This document shows positions 12,141-23,234 of a stretch of DNA of 64,000 nt, in pieces (within the stretch, counting starts at the first letter, position 1; every line of letters begins with the position of its first letter). The translations under genes and the position numbers were made by a program. Source of the DNA: Argyresthia goedartella (Eukaryota > Arthropoda > Insecta > Lepidoptera > Argyresthiidae); assembly GCA_949825045.1 (NCBI GenBank), contig OX463836.1, positions 15,352,329 to 15,416,328 on the forward strand, read 5' to 3'. The notes under the pieces are model-generated. The model ran no database searches. It saw only the letters and a list, made by a program, of their open reading frames with translations, and was not told the origin of the DNA.

Positions 12141-12157
12141 CCGGCTCGAAGGACCAA
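12141..12157 (-). other. BEL A primer-binding site
   Basis: On the minus strand, TTGGTCCTTCGAGCCGG follows the LTR terminus by a few T residues. It would pair with a tRNA 3' end reading CCGGCTCGAAGGACCA. The word is typical of BEL/Pao leaders. The tRNA identity is inferred only. Confidence 0.7.
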
Positions 12158-12159
12158 AA

Positions 12160-12483
12160 TGTGCGGTGCTCGCACTTTACTGATATTGATAGGATGTATG
12201 ATATTGATAACTAACGAATTATATTGATAGAGGAAGCGGCGTATGAAATGAAACGACCGATTCTAATGAGTACGTTAGAGACACTGTTTTATTGTAAAAT
12301 AAAGAGTAAACAAGTAAGCTAATTTTGTAAACAAAGCTATTTTCGCTGTATGCTCGTACATATATAAATCGTCCTCGATAATCATCATGTACCAAAACCG
12401 GTACGTGATGTCGATTTTCTGTGTCAGCCAATAATTTATCTCAACGATACTTTAGTCCGTGATGATAAGGGATGGCTGGCACA
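12160..12483 (-). repeat. LTR shared by BEL A (5') and gypsy (3')
   Basis: 324 bp with TG...CA ends in minus orientation (TGTGCCAGCC ... GCACA). A purine tract (AAGGGGGGAG) abuts its upstream end at 12484-12496, as expected for a 3' LTR of the gypsy-side element. The BEL primer-binding site abuts the other end, as expected for a 5' LTR. AATAAA-type signals occur inside. No second copy is visible in the window: the sequence at the gypsy 5' end (17.0 kb) is unrelated. Confidence 0.75.
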
Positions 12484-12496
12484 GATACTCCCCCCT
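12484..12496 (-). other. Polypurine tract
   Basis: The minus strand reads aaggggggagtatc directly before the LTR TG. Placement and composition fit the plus-strand primer site of an LTR retrotransposon. Confidence 0.65.
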
Positions 12497-12591
12497 TAAA
12501 AAAAGCAATAGTAAGTAAATTACGAAATATGGAAAAGTAAAAACAAAGCACGAAAACATTTAAATTCAATAATACTACACATTGCAACTAG

Positions 12592-12852
12592 CTAGGCTGA
12601 GGTAATCCCCCTCTTCCGGAGTGCGGCGCCAACTCTTTCGTTAAAAAAACGGTTGGCCACCATGAAGAACACGATGGCCGCTAGTATGATGAGGATCCCG
12701 AGCGTCGCAAGAATCATCTCCCGATGACCGTTGAACTCTTTTATCACCTCCTGGCGAATCCGCTCGGCGATATCTTCCGTTAATTTGGTGGCGTCTTGTA
12801 TCCCGTTGTTTTGGGTCATGGTTAGTTGTTCCTTGGAGTTATATCCGCCCAT
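12592..12852 (-). CDS. Small accessory membrane protein ORF of the gypsy element (function unknown)
   Basis: An intact 86-codon frame lies between the end of pol and the polypurine tract. It begins MGGYNSKEQ, which fits an N-myristoylation signal (G2, S6, K7). Next comes a charged helical stretch (ATKLTEDIAERIRQEV), a strongly hydrophobic segment at residues about 47-66 (MILATLGILIILAAIVFFMV), and a basic tail (FNERVGAALRKRG). Small third ORFs with a membrane segment are, from memory, seen downstream of pol in some arthropod gypsy elements, but I cannot name the family. A TATA box and initiator-like word lie just upstream. It is the only uninterrupted frame of this element. Confidence 0.6.
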   Translation of the reverse strand: MGGYNSKEQLTMTQNNGIQDATKLTEDIAERIRQEVIKEFNGHREMILATLGILIILAAIVFFMVANRFFNERVGAALRKRGITSA

Positions 12853-12891
12853 GGTAGTTTCGTTGCGTTTCCTGCTGGTTTACTGAATAGC

Positions 12892-12928
12892 GAATGATAC
12901 TCTATGATTTACCAATTCGCTATTTATA
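12892..12928 (-). promoter_or_regulatory. Candidate core promoter for the small membrane-protein ORF
   Basis: The minus strand has TATAAATA (12921-12928), with an arthropod-type initiator-like TCATT about 33 bases downstream (12893-12897). This is 40-75 bases upstream of the ATG at 12852 and just after the pol stop at 12946-12948. Spacing suits an RNA polymerase II core promoter. Inferred from sequence only. Confidence 0.4.
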
Positions 12929-12945
12929 CCAAACGAGTCCCGTCA

Positions 12946-15900
12946 TCAAAGTTGGAATCTCAACGTTTGTTTGTACTTTCGACCAAACTTGGACGTTGTT
13001 GGTCGTGTTGACTCGACAACTGAGTCTTCCGCTTTGCTCGTTGGTTGCGGGAACGTGATGGAACTCGGCTGATCTGCTGGTAGGAAAGCTAGCTTTAATC
13101 TATCAAATTGAAAATGTGTCGACGGTATCTTGTTGATGACGAAATATTTCGCCGTTCATCGTAGAACTTCGTAAGGCCCTTCATAAGGAGAAATCAGACC
13201 TTTGGCGACACCTTCTCTCTTGATGAAAACGTGAGAGCAGGAGCTTAACTCGGGGTGGATGAAATACTTGTTTTGGTGGTTCTCTCTCCTCGGAAAGGAG
13301 CAGTTTTTTGATATTCGTTGTTTCAAATCTTGCACGTAGTCGTGATACGTTGATCGCAAACCAGATTCACCAAAGAATTCCCCGGGAAGCCTTATTGTTT
13401 CTCCATAAACCATTTCCGCGGCGCTCAAACCCGTGTCGTCTCGTAAACAACTTCTTAGGCCAAGAAGGACGATTGGTAATTCTTTTACCCAATTTTCCTT
13501 ACTGTTCCTTGCCATGAGAGACGCCTTCAGCGAACGATGCCATCTCTCCATCATTCAATTGGATTGCGGGTGGTAGGCTGTTGTTCGTAATTTTTCCGTT
13601 CCCATTAACCTCGCCAAGGATTTAATAAGCTCAGATTCGAACTGTTTTCCACGGTCCGAGGAAAGCCAGAGGGGTGGTCCAAATCTCCAGATCCACCCTT
13701 GGAATAAACATGAAGCGACTTTTTCCGCAGTAATATCCTTCAAGGGAAATGCCTTTGGCCAAGAAGAGCAACGGTCAATCATAGTCAGCAGAAATCTGTA
13801 ACCTTGGCTTGTAGGTAGGGGGCCGACGATATCTATACGCACGTGCTCAAAACGCTGAGCGGGCATGAATGTGCCGATAGGTGAAATAGTGTGCCTAGTA
13901 ACCTTGCATTTTTGGCATGATAGGCATGTTTTACACCACTCGTTTATTTCCTTGTTCACGTTTTCCTGGATGACTCAAAATATGAATCGCATCGAAAATT
14001 TTCTTCCGAAATCCTGCAGGAACATACGGTCTCGGTGGCCCGGTTGAGGTATCGCAATATAGCTGGGAATTACTGCCGGGCACACTAAATTTGGATAATG
14101 CTAGATATGATTTCTTGAAAAGCTCTTTAAGATTTGCATCCGTGCGTTGAAATTCGACCGTTTCCTCGAAGTCAATTTCTGAAGGAGTGATTATCTCCTC
14201 GATCACCCTTGATAAGGCATCTGCTACCACGTTGTCTGATCCGCTAATATGCCTTATGTCTATGCTGTACTGTGATATGTAGTCTAGTTGACGAATGGGT
14301 GGTCATCAATATTTGGTTTTTTGGAAAATGCGAAAGTGATTGGTTTATGGTCTGTGTAGATAGTAAAATTTCATCCTATCACGAGTCTTTGGAAATGCTT
14401 CACAGCTAGGTAGATACCCAAAAGCTCTCGATCATACGTAGAATATTTCTGCTGCGTCTGTGTCAGGTTTTTTGAAAAAAAACCGAGGGGTTTCCATTCA
14501 ACATCCTCCTTTTATTGCAAAACGGCGCCCACGCAGTCGTTGCTAGCATCAGTCATAAGCGAGATGGATGCATTATTAGCAGGGTGAGATAAACTTGCCA
14601 AATTTTTCATAAGCTCCTTGCATTTTTCGAAAGACTCTTCCCCTGTCTTGGTCCATTTAATTACATTCTTATCGTTCTACTTGCAGCCATGTAAATATTT
14701 GTTCAACTCTGCTTGATAAGATGCCGCTTTTGGGATGCTGCTTCTATAGAAATTAACCATACCCAAAAATTTTCGCAACATGTTCACCTTTTTTGGTTTA
14801 GGAAAGTTGGTTATAGCCTCAAGTTTTTCTTGAGTGGGGGAAATCCCGTTACAGGATACATGATACCCCAAAAAATCTATTTCCTTCTTCATGAATTCGC
14901 ATTTCTCCAGATTCATTGTAAGACCATGTTCATCTAATTTCTTGAAAATTATCTCCAAATGTTTGCAATGCTGCTCTTCATTTTCTGATGCACAAAGGGT
15001 GTCGTCGACGAAACAAAATGTGAAATCTGATATGTTTTCATCCTTTGGCTCTTGATTAGATGCTCCGCCGCGTTGTGAAGATATTTGATGTCTGAATATT
15101 GAGTCCATAAATCGTTGAAAAGTCTGACCGGCGCGGCGTTCCGAAGTCCAAATGTCATTCTCGGAAATTCGAAAAGACTGAAGGGGGTGATGATGGCTGT
15201 TTTGGAAATATCTTCTGGAGCCATTGGTATGCAATGATATGCTTTCAGGATATCGATTTTGCTAAAAATGCGTTTCCCCTCGAGAATGTAAGTGAAATCT
15301 AGTAACCGTGGGAGTGGATACCGGTTAGGGACTGTTATATTGTTCAGGGCTCTATAATCTCAACATGGTCTCCGTTCACCATTTTTCTTCTTCACCATAT
15401 GCAAAGGACTGGCCCATGAACTGTTTGACGGTCGACATATTCCCATATCCATCATGTCCTGGAAATCCTTTTGAGCCGTCCTGTACCTTTCTGGAGGGAG
15501 AGGCCTAGCTCTACAAGCGACCGGAGGGCCTTGCATCTCTATGAAATGTTGAACGTTGTGCTTGGGACTAATCTTCAAAGATGTGGGTACGGTGATGCGC
15601 TGATATCTCCGAAGTAAGTCTGCGATAACAAGACTCCCATCAATGGTACTTAAAGTGGCTTGGTTTGCTATTATGGTTCTACCTCTGGATGATAGTTTGG
15701 TAGTGTTGTCAATCAACCTTTTTCTGCGTAAATCAACCCATAAATCATGATGCTCCATAAAATGTGCTCCAATGATAGAGGTATTGACATCGGCGATCAC
15801 GAAATTCCATTTAAAAGTTCTTCGAAGCCCGAGATCAAGGGCACAACATCGTTCTCCATATGTGCTGATCTTTGAACCATTGGCAGCATGTAATGAGTAA

Positions 15901-16130
15901 TCTGTTTTCCCGGAATGCTTCAGCTTGCGTTAAAGTACGGATATGTTCGCGCCAGTATCGATCAAATATTTTTCTCCAGTCTCCTTTTCTGTGATAAATA
16001 GGCGATGAAATTGTGAAAAAGCACACAGCTCCGCCTCAGTGCATGCCCGCTTTAGTTTCCCTGTTGCTTCCAGGAACACGGAGCCTCGCACTTGAAAGCT
16101 ATCTTGCCAAAACGTGAATGATAAAAGCAT
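12946..16130 (-). pseudogene. Ty3/gypsy pol (protease, RT, RNase H, integrase), broken
   Basis: Protease with active site YLIDTGANISVL near 15940-15970. RT has LHMVKKKNGERRPC, a stop, then DYRALNNITVPNRYPLP and FSKIDILKAYHCIP, and the catalytic box FCFVDDTL (F-V-D-D in place of Y-x-D-D). About 20 extra residues precede that box. RNase H has SISLMTDASND, STYDRELLGIYLAVKHF and YTDHKPITF, broken by stops. Integrase: the zinc-binding N-terminus is shortened near 13950. The core keeps RIDIVGPLP and LSSDRGKQF, while the third catalytic region (MMERWH) is preceded by a stop at 13555-13557. Another stop falls at about 13154. The C-terminus ends at 12946-12948. Confidence 0.85.
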
Positions 16131-17004
16131 AACTTCGAGTTTCTTCGGAATGGAAACGGGCTTCCTGACCGTGAACTTGAGAATGGCTTACTGCGATAAA
16201 ACTGCCGACGATTGTTGTTATTATGAATTGCAGCTAACTCAACCTTTACTTTCGCTAGCTCAGCAGTTAGTTGCGTTACTGGGTCGTCGACCCTGCTTAG
16301 CGCAGCAACTTGTTCGAAGCTCGAGACTTCGTAAATATTATCGGCCATCTGGGCTAAATCGTCAATTCCTTTCTCTTTATTTTCCGAAAGTATTGAGGTT
16401 AAGGAGGTCGGTAATTGTTTTAGCCAAAACATTTTTGCAGTCTCGTCGTTGATTTGACCTTCCCCAAGCTCCTTGATTTTTCTTAATGACTGTGACGGTT
16501 TTCCGTCTCCGAGGTCGGTGTCCGTGAATAATCTCTGGAATTTGCGATGCGGGGATCCTTCATATGTCGAAATCAATCTGTCTTTTAACTTCTGGTACTT
16601 TCCGCTGTCTGATAAGGAAATCACTATGTCACTGGCTTGTTCGATTTCCTCTTTGGATAGTTTGGTAAGGACTAGGTGGAATTTGGATTCGTCACCTAAC
16701 TTCTGGGGAATGCTTGCTGTTCTTGACTTGCCAGACGAGTAGGTTGGTGGGAATTTTGTTCTTTGTTTGGGTAAGCTGCACATGTTTTATTTTATTAATT
16801 CGGTATTGAGCATACGCATATAATACAGTTTGATGAGAAATGGCCGTAGACGGGTGAGGATTGTTTAGGAATTTTGCATAGTATTTACTGTCGCAGTGTG
16901 TGAGGTGAGGGATACCTTCCTTGTGGGTGAAGCGCGGTTGAGAGACAGGGTGAGTCAGAGGCTGTATCATTGTTGATGTTGCTAAGTTGTTGTTGCTGAC
17001 TCAT
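16052..17004 (-). pseudogene. Ty3/gypsy gag
   Basis: A gag-like frame from 16783 to 16052 holds KFHLVLTKLSKEEIEQASD, a Q/A-rich middle and a CCHC-like end, CFYHSRFGKIAFKCEAPC, typical of arthropod gypsy gag. Upstream, another frame starting MSQQQQLSN at 17004 may be the true N-terminus, joined by frameshifts near 16740-16880. A frameshift near 16060 separates it from the protease frame. Confidence 0.7.
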
Positions 17005-17117
17005 TATTCTGAATGAGTATAATGACACACATAAACATGGTAATCAAACAAAAATCGCAGTAGTATTTATTTAAAACTAAGTCTAGAGATAGAGTTACAT
17101 CAGTATTGGTATGGTTT

Positions 17118-18250
17118 TCAGCTTTGTGATATCTGTTCTGTGGGATTCGGTGGACCCAGATGTTTATCCAAGTCTCCTGTAGATCTGATGAGGATTGCAG
17201 GAGCTTTTTCTGCTTTTTGGTCGATGATTGATCCTTCTCGCACCCAGACATAGCGAAAATTATGCTCGCTTGCTCGCAGTTTAGTCTGACAAAATAACAA
17301 ACGGTTTTGTTTAGTTAGGCGTTCATTCACAAATACATCTCTAGTGGTCCGTCTGAATTACCTTCTGAGGTCAGATTTTTTCTGGTTTTGGCTGCTTTTA
17401 TGACCTCATCACATTTTGCACGTCGAACCAGCCTCACCGCAATGGGGCGGAGGAGATTTTTCTTTCCTGAATATGATGTTGACTTTTCTGAATTTCCTTT
17501 GGGCGATCTCTTGGGGCCGGCTCGGTACACACCATCCACATCCCGCTCCGAGACTTCAACCCCAATCTTCTTTAATAGAAGTAGGACAGTGTGGAGTAGA
17601 TTTTCATTTTCTGGTTCAGGTATTCCAATAATCTCGAGCTCATTCCTAAGGTCCTGCTGTGCTTTTATGTCCATTGTTAAGTGGAGGCCCTCCACTGTTA
17701 CTTTAAGCGAGAGTATTTCTCGGTCCCGTACCTCTATTGCGCATTTGTAGTCTGAAGCAGTCCCAGTTAGGGTCGATGAGATTGCGGTAAGCTGATCCTT
17801 GAGGTGGGTTATTTCGGCTCTCAGTAGTCCAAGTTCGGAGTTCTGCTGTCTGATGTCTTGCAGTTCCAGTCTCATGGCGCGGATCTCTGTCAGCAGTTCA
17901 GCGAAGTCCTCTTCACCCTCACTTTGCGGCAACTTTCGTCCGCGGCCGCTGCCTCGGTTCATTTTAATATAGGTGGCCTCGTTCAGATTCGCGGGAACAG
18001 GGCGTACGGGCGAGTGTGTATTATCCGATTTTGGCTGTTTACTCACACAGCTTGGGCAGGTCCATTTCTCTTTGAGTTTTTCTGAGAGAGTTTCGTATTT
18101 TTCCTGCTTCATGGATAGGCACTTTAGGTCCTATGACCTTCGTGCAACGTGCAATGTGCAACGTTCCTGTACTACTATTAGTACAGGCACGTTGCACATT
18201 AAAGGCATTAGTCTGGAGGGCAGATTTCTCCAGTGCAGGCATTGCATATT
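17118..18250 (-). pseudogene. LINE ORF1 protein: coiled coil + FP-C-like domain (PHD remnant upstream)
   Basis: From 18112 a 261-codon frame opens with a cysteine pair (WTCPSCVSKQ) that looks like the end of a PHD-type zinc finger. The earlier part of that finger (18120-18250) is disrupted by stops. A long coiled coil follows (EDFAELLTEIRAMRLELQD, LRAEITHLKDQLTAISS). Next is a domain like the baculovirus FP C-terminal/L1 ORF1p type (ELEIIGIPEPENENLLHTV, PIAVRLVRRAKCDEVIKAAK). After a one-base frameshift near 17330 it ends with NERLTKQNRLLFCQTK and NFRYVWVREG. This architecture is frequent for ORF1 of lepidopteran Jockey/CR1-type LINEs. No ORF2 of this element follows. Confidence 0.75.
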
Positions 18251-18450
18251 TTTTTTTTATTTATTTATTTATTTATTCTAGGAGAACCAACAGCTAATAC
18301 ATCACATGAAGAAAATTTAAATAGAAGTATGAAGCCAATTACAGGAACTCACAAATAAGTAGTAATAAATTGGGAAAGCTGGTGCATGGTTCCCTGGGAA
18401 AGGAACTGCAGTACACAAAATCCAGTTCCTGATACATCAGTACCCAAGCA
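18251..18450 (-). mobile_element. 3' end of a minus-strand LINE/SINE with (AATA)n tail
   Basis: Read on the minus strand, the segment ends 'ctgttggttctcctag' followed by aataaataaataaa and a run of A (18249-18287 on the plus strand as T/A repeats). This is the usual form of a retroposon tail. It separates the broken PHD/FP ORF1 (left) from the 5' region of LINE copy B (right). Duplicated at about 26493-26692. The family is not identified. Confidence 0.4.
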
Positions 18451-18469
18451 CACCAGTTTCAGTGCGAGC

Positions 18470-18513
18470 AAACCGCTCACAAAGGAGCGCCTTCGGCGCT
18501 CCTTGGGCGGTTT
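18470..18513. other. Strong stem-loop in the LINE 5' region
   Basis: A perfect 10 bp stem (aaggagcgcc / ggcgctcctt, loop ttc) sits inside an outer 7 bp stem (aaaccgc / gcggttt). The same hairpin is at 26712-26755 in the second duplication unit. A further 12 bp inverted repeat with a tgaa loop lies at 18683-18710. They could structure the 5' UTR of the LINE RNA. Confidence 0.7.
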
Positions 18514-18732
18514 ATTGTCGTAGAATAGCTAATTAGGAACTATCATATCAGTACTACAGCTACTAACTGCAAGTCTTTATTCCTTCTGTTTTATTTTAAT
18601 TTTGTTCGGAGCACCCATTCTTTTTTATTTTATTTCCAGGCTTGGCATCCAACATTACTACGCGGAGAATGCACGCACTACAGCAACAACTAACTGAAGT
18701 TAGTTGTTGCAGAGGAGTTAAACCAAAGGCTA

Positions 18733-20395
18733 TTGGAAGAGCGCAATGAAAATGACTTTGAGATAAAAAGCTTGAGAGCCAAGAACTCACAGCTTAGAGA
18801 TAGTGTGTCTACTTTGCGAGAAACACATGAGGAGTCGCAAAATGAGATTCAAAGATTGGAAAAACTTGTGGAATCTTTTGACACCCTGCGCACTGACCTT
18901 GCTTCTGCTTGTGATCGCAGTAAATTCCTCCAATACTAACTCAATGAGGCAAACTTGAAGTTGACTGATATGTGCATAGTAAAAGACTGCAATGAATCTC
19001 GCCACATTACCTCTATCCAACAAGAACTAGAAGTAGCCAACCTAAGCACTATTGTTCAAGCCATGCAGACAAGCAGCAGAAAATTAAAAAATATTTGAAA
19101 TTAAATAAATTCATGAAGAAAACTAGTGGTAATATAAAAGTACTGAAATTAGCCTTGAAACGGCAATCAAACAGAATATTAAGAATCTCCTTAATGCAAG
19201 AGCTCCGGGAAAAAAATGTAGGTTTACAGTCGGACCTTCAACATGCCCGAGTAGAAATCCAGCATCTACATGACCTGCTAGCAAATACACTACAATGTTA
19301 TGCCAAAGAGCAAAGTGAGTTAGCAGAACTCAGAGCCGCGACGTCTGAGTTAGTACAGCTACAACGCCAGAATGCGGAATTGGTGGGCGTTCTAATTGAG
19401 AATGAGGAGAATGAGACCAGCAAGGAGGACGAGCCCACATCACTAACTTTGGTCTCGACCCCCCTCAACGAGAGTGTTGCAGCGTCCACCGCTGCCCCAA
19501 CCAAAATACAGCGTCGCCGTCGTCGACGAGGAGACACCTCGCAGCTCAACAGCGCGAGCACCGCGCCGCTCGCTGTCCCTGCTGAGGCGTGTGTCATGCC
19601 GCAAGCTGCCCCGAGGGCCGCGCCGTTCGCCGTTGCGCACGTTGCGACGCTCGCTGCCGCGAATGCCGCGCCAACCGCCGCCACGTGCATCAAACCGCAC
19701 TCCAACACGTGTGTCCCGCCACTCACCTCCACTCGTGTACCGCCAGCTACCAAATATGTCCTCAGAGAAAAACTCTGTTGTTCTCCGACAAAGTAGGTGC
19801 AGGATTTGGGACTCTATTATATAACCGGCTTAACCAAAAAGTAACGAACATTTGCTGTCCAAATAGTTCATTTGTAGATCTAGTGAAGATGATTAGTCGC
19901 GGTATCTATGATGAATACAGCACTATTGTAATTATGGTAGGAAATCATTCAAACATTAGTCGGAATGATTTGAATAAAAGTGTTGAAACACTTCTAGACT
20001 TACATAGTAGGATGAAATGCAAATTTATACTATGCAATTTTCCATATGCCTGTAATTTGACAGAACTACAGAACAAATCTGTGCATAGAATGAATATTCA
20101 TTTATTTAATTTAACATGTCATCACAGCGATGCTATTTTATATTTCGACATGAATAATTTTATTCATAACTTTACTCTGACACGGGATACATTGTACCTG
20201 TCTAATAAATATAGAAAATTAGTAGCTACATTGTTAGCTTATAATATATGCGACGCAGCAATAGTTGGTTTAACTAAGTTCAACTTGACATCAGCTTATT
20301 TTAAGAGTAATATGACATGCACCCCTATTGGGAATTCACCTGTTAATTATACTTTGCATGCAACATTGGAATCTGTTCCAAGTAATTTAAATTAG
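18733..20395 (+). pseudogene. LINE copy B ORF1: coiled coil and esterase-like domain
   Basis: The N-terminal part (from about 18700) is a heptad-rich coiled coil (NDFEIKSLRAKNSQLRDS), stopped at 18937-18939. A second coiled-coil segment and an Arg-rich (IQRRRRRRGD) and Ala/Pro-rich linker run from 19095 to 19796. The frame then changes, and from about 19770 to 20395 a folded domain follows: LLFSDKVGAGFGTLL, STIVIMVGNHSNIS, CKFILCNFPY and LYLSNKYRKLVATLL. The block order (S-D-x near the start, G-x-N in the middle) suggests the SGNH esterase-like domain found in ORF1 of CR1-type LINEs. Assignment is by pattern. Two or more frame breaks. Confidence 0.65.
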
Positions 20396-20442
20396 TTCAT
20401 AAGACAATAGAGGAAATCTCTAGCATACAAGAGCCACTAAAT

Positions 20443-23234
20443 ATGTCAAAATGTAAGCCCCAGTTAAATATTGCCCATCAAAACATCCAGGGGCTACCTG
20501 GCAAAGAACTTGTATTAGAATTATTTCTAAAAAATTCTGACATTGATATTATTTGTGTTACTGAACACTGGTTGAAGGAAAATATGATGTCTTTTAACAT
20601 AAATACTTACAAAATTGTCAGTTGTTATAATAGAAAGACTGCTGATAGAGGTGGTTCTTTAATCTTAGTGAAAAATAATATTAAGGTGAAACAACGGAAA
20701 GATATTCTTGCACTTACTGTTGAAAGACAAATAGAGGTATCCTGTGTTGAGTTAGATAGCCATATTATTGTTTGTGTCTACAGGCCACCGAGGGATGAAA
20801 AAGGCCATGGCAATTTCGAAATATTTGAGAAAATTATGGAGGAAGCCCTCATTAAACTTTGTAATAACAGAAAAAAGTTAATTATTTGTGGCGATCTTAA
20901 TGTAGATCTGCTTGTAGATACAACACTGAAGCGACGATTAATAACTCTGTTCAAATCATTTAATTTATGTCATGTATTTCTAGAGCCGACTAGAATTACA
21001 CTTACCAGCCAAACTTGCTTAGAAAACGTTTTTTGTGACTGTGCATTCACAAGTAAAAGTGTAATTAATGGCTTACCTTCCGATCACAGTGGTCAGTTCA
21101 TTCCCAATTGCTATTAAGGATAAGACTGGTCCATCATTTTATAGGCCTATTACATCCCATAGACTAGAGACATATACGAAAAACTTAGATATTTTGCCAG
21201 TACCGGATTTGAATGAACAGAACCCAAACAAAATCTACTCAGACTTCTTCAACATTATTCTGACAGAATTCAATAAAGTTTTCAAATTAAAGAAAGTCAG
21301 TGACTACAACGGTAAATCTAAATTTAATGACTGGGCAACGTTTGGAATTCGTAAAAGTAGAGTTATCTTGTATGACCTTTATGATCAAAAAACCTATAAC
21401 TTTGATCGAAAATTTCATGATTATGTTAAAAAATATTCCAAAACTTTCAAGTTGGTTTGTAGAACTGCAAAAACTTTACACATTAATAGAAAAATTCAAA
21501 ATTCAAATAATAGAATGAAAACAGTTTGGCAAATAATAAACCGCGAAACTGGCAAAGTTATACCAAGGGACAGTGATTTCTGCCTAAAGATAGGTGATGA
21601 TGTTGTTAAATCCAACGCTGATGTTGCTCGAGCTTTTGAAACATTTTTCACCAATGTACCCGTACTCACAACGGACCGTCTAAATTCATCTCCATTTGAA
21701 GCAGAGACTTTATTAAAAAATAACACTAGCGTCAGTAATGTATATTTAAAATTTCATCATGTATCTCCCCAGGACATTGTATGTAAAACGTTTAAATTAC
21801 TGAACTTAAAAAATACGGAAGACCTGTGGGGTATATCAGTCTAAGTCATTGGTTCAGTCATTCTAGTTATAGCCTCACACTTAGCTTATATATTCAATAA
21901 ATGTGTTGACGATGGGGCTTTTCCAGACCTCATGAAAAACAGTAAACTTATACCGCTGTTAAAATCGGGAGATAAGGGCGATCCTTCAAATTTCAGACCA
22001 ATATCTGTTCTTCCAACACTAAGTAAAATATTTGAAAAGATTATACTCAATCAAATGCTCTCACACTTCAACCGTACAAAACAACTCCACGCTAAACAAT
22101 ATGGTTTCACTAGGGGTAAATCGACTACGGATGCAGGTATTATCCTTGTATCTCATATTTATTCTGCATGGGAGGCCGCACAGGATGCTATCGGAGTTTT
22201 TTGCGACCTGTCGAAGGCGTTTGATTGTGTTGATCATAATACGCAATAGAATTCAAAAGGCAGAAGTTAACGGCTTAAAATCTGATGGATCGGGTGTTAA
22301 AATTGGCGTTCCACAAGGTTCCATATTAGGCCCTTTCTTATTCCTGGTATATATTAATGATCTGCCTTTCATGGTGGAGAAATTAACTGACATAGTGTTG
22401 TTTGCTGATGATACTTCAATGGTCTTCAAAATTGAAAGACAAAAAGGAGATTTTGATGATGTTAATGGTGTATTGTCTTTAACCTTGAATTGGTTTACAG
22501 TTAATAATTTATTGTTAAATGCTGGTAAAACCAAGTGTATCAAATTCTCACTTCCAAATGTCAGGCAAGTTGAGACCAGTTTGGTGTTAGACAACAGCAC
22601 GTTAGAATTGGTAAATGATACGAAGTTTCTTGGAATAACCATTGATAGCAAATTGCAGTGGGGACCCCACATAGATAAATTAGCTGGTAAATTAAGTTCT
22701 GCAGCTTACGCTGTTAGGAACATCAGACAAAGCACGGATGTGGCTACATCTAGGCTAGTATATTTTAGTTACTTTCATAGTGTGATGTCCTATGGTATCT
22801 AGTTGTGGGGAAAAGCAGCGGATATTCAAACTATTTATATTTTACAGAAAAGAGCTATTCGAGCAATTTATAATTTAAAACGAACAGACTCCTTAAGAGA
22901 ACTTTTTAAAGAAATTGACATACTAACAGTAGCTAGTCAATTTATTTTCGAAAATATAATGTATGTACGCAAGAACCTTACAACATTTTCCAAACTTAGC
23001 GACAGCTGTAATGTTAACTTAAGAAATAATCACAGACTATGTGCGCCCCGTTTTAGACTCGCGAAGGTTAGCAATTCTTTCAAGGGTCAGTGCATTCTCT
23101 ACTACAATAAGATACCTCTGGAGATTTTGAAATTGCCATTTGAGCAATTTAAAAAGCATGTTAAAGCGACTTTGTCGAAAAAGGGATATTACAATGTTCA
23201 AGATTACTTAAATGACAGGACTGTATGGGGTTAA
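20443..23234 (+). pseudogene. LINE copy B ORF2: endonuclease and reverse transcriptase
   Basis: The APE-type endonuclease has LNIAHQNIQGLPGK, CVTEHWL, CVYRPPRD, GDLNVDLL and SDHSG in order, so all catalytic blocks are present. A frameshift falls just after SDHSG (about 21100). The RT frame is stopped by TAA at 21842-21844, shifted by the 71 bp deletion near 22245, and stopped again by TAG at about 22800-22802. RT boxes are VFCDLSKAFDCVDH, GVPQGSILGP and FADDTS. The C-terminus ends at 23234. Same family as copies A, C and D. Confidence 0.88.

Larger units (their letters stand above)
9675..12483 (-). mobile_element. BEL/Pao retrotransposon A, 5' half
   Basis: Minus-strand element with LTR (12160-12483), primer-binding site (12141-12157), gag and the start of pol (aspartic protease), then truncation near 9690. 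Reverse transcriptase, integrase and 3' LTR are absent. Its LTR is directly flanked on the other side by the 3' end of a gypsy element, so the LTR appears to serve two element types. Confidence 0.85.
12160..17004 (-). mobile_element. Ty3/gypsy retrotransposon, degenerate
   Basis: Minus-strand gag, protease, reverse transcriptase, RNase H and integrase in the usual Ty3/gypsy order, then a small extra ORF, a purine tract and an LTR. No matching 5' LTR is found. The 5' side abuts a LINE ORF1 remnant near 17.0-17.1 kb. Several stops and frameshifts make it inactive. Confidence 0.85.

Noticed and set aside
17118..18250. Baculovirus gene insertion (FP protein)
   Set aside because: The FP-C-like domain occurs with PHD and coiled coil in LINE ORF1 proteins of Lepidoptera. 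There is no other baculovirus gene nearby.
19298..19753. 151-codon minus-strand Ala/Ser-rich frame (also at 27540-27995)
   Set aside because: Antisense shadow of the Ala/Pro-rich linker of LINE ORF1. No family resemblance, and it overlaps a better supported coding strand.
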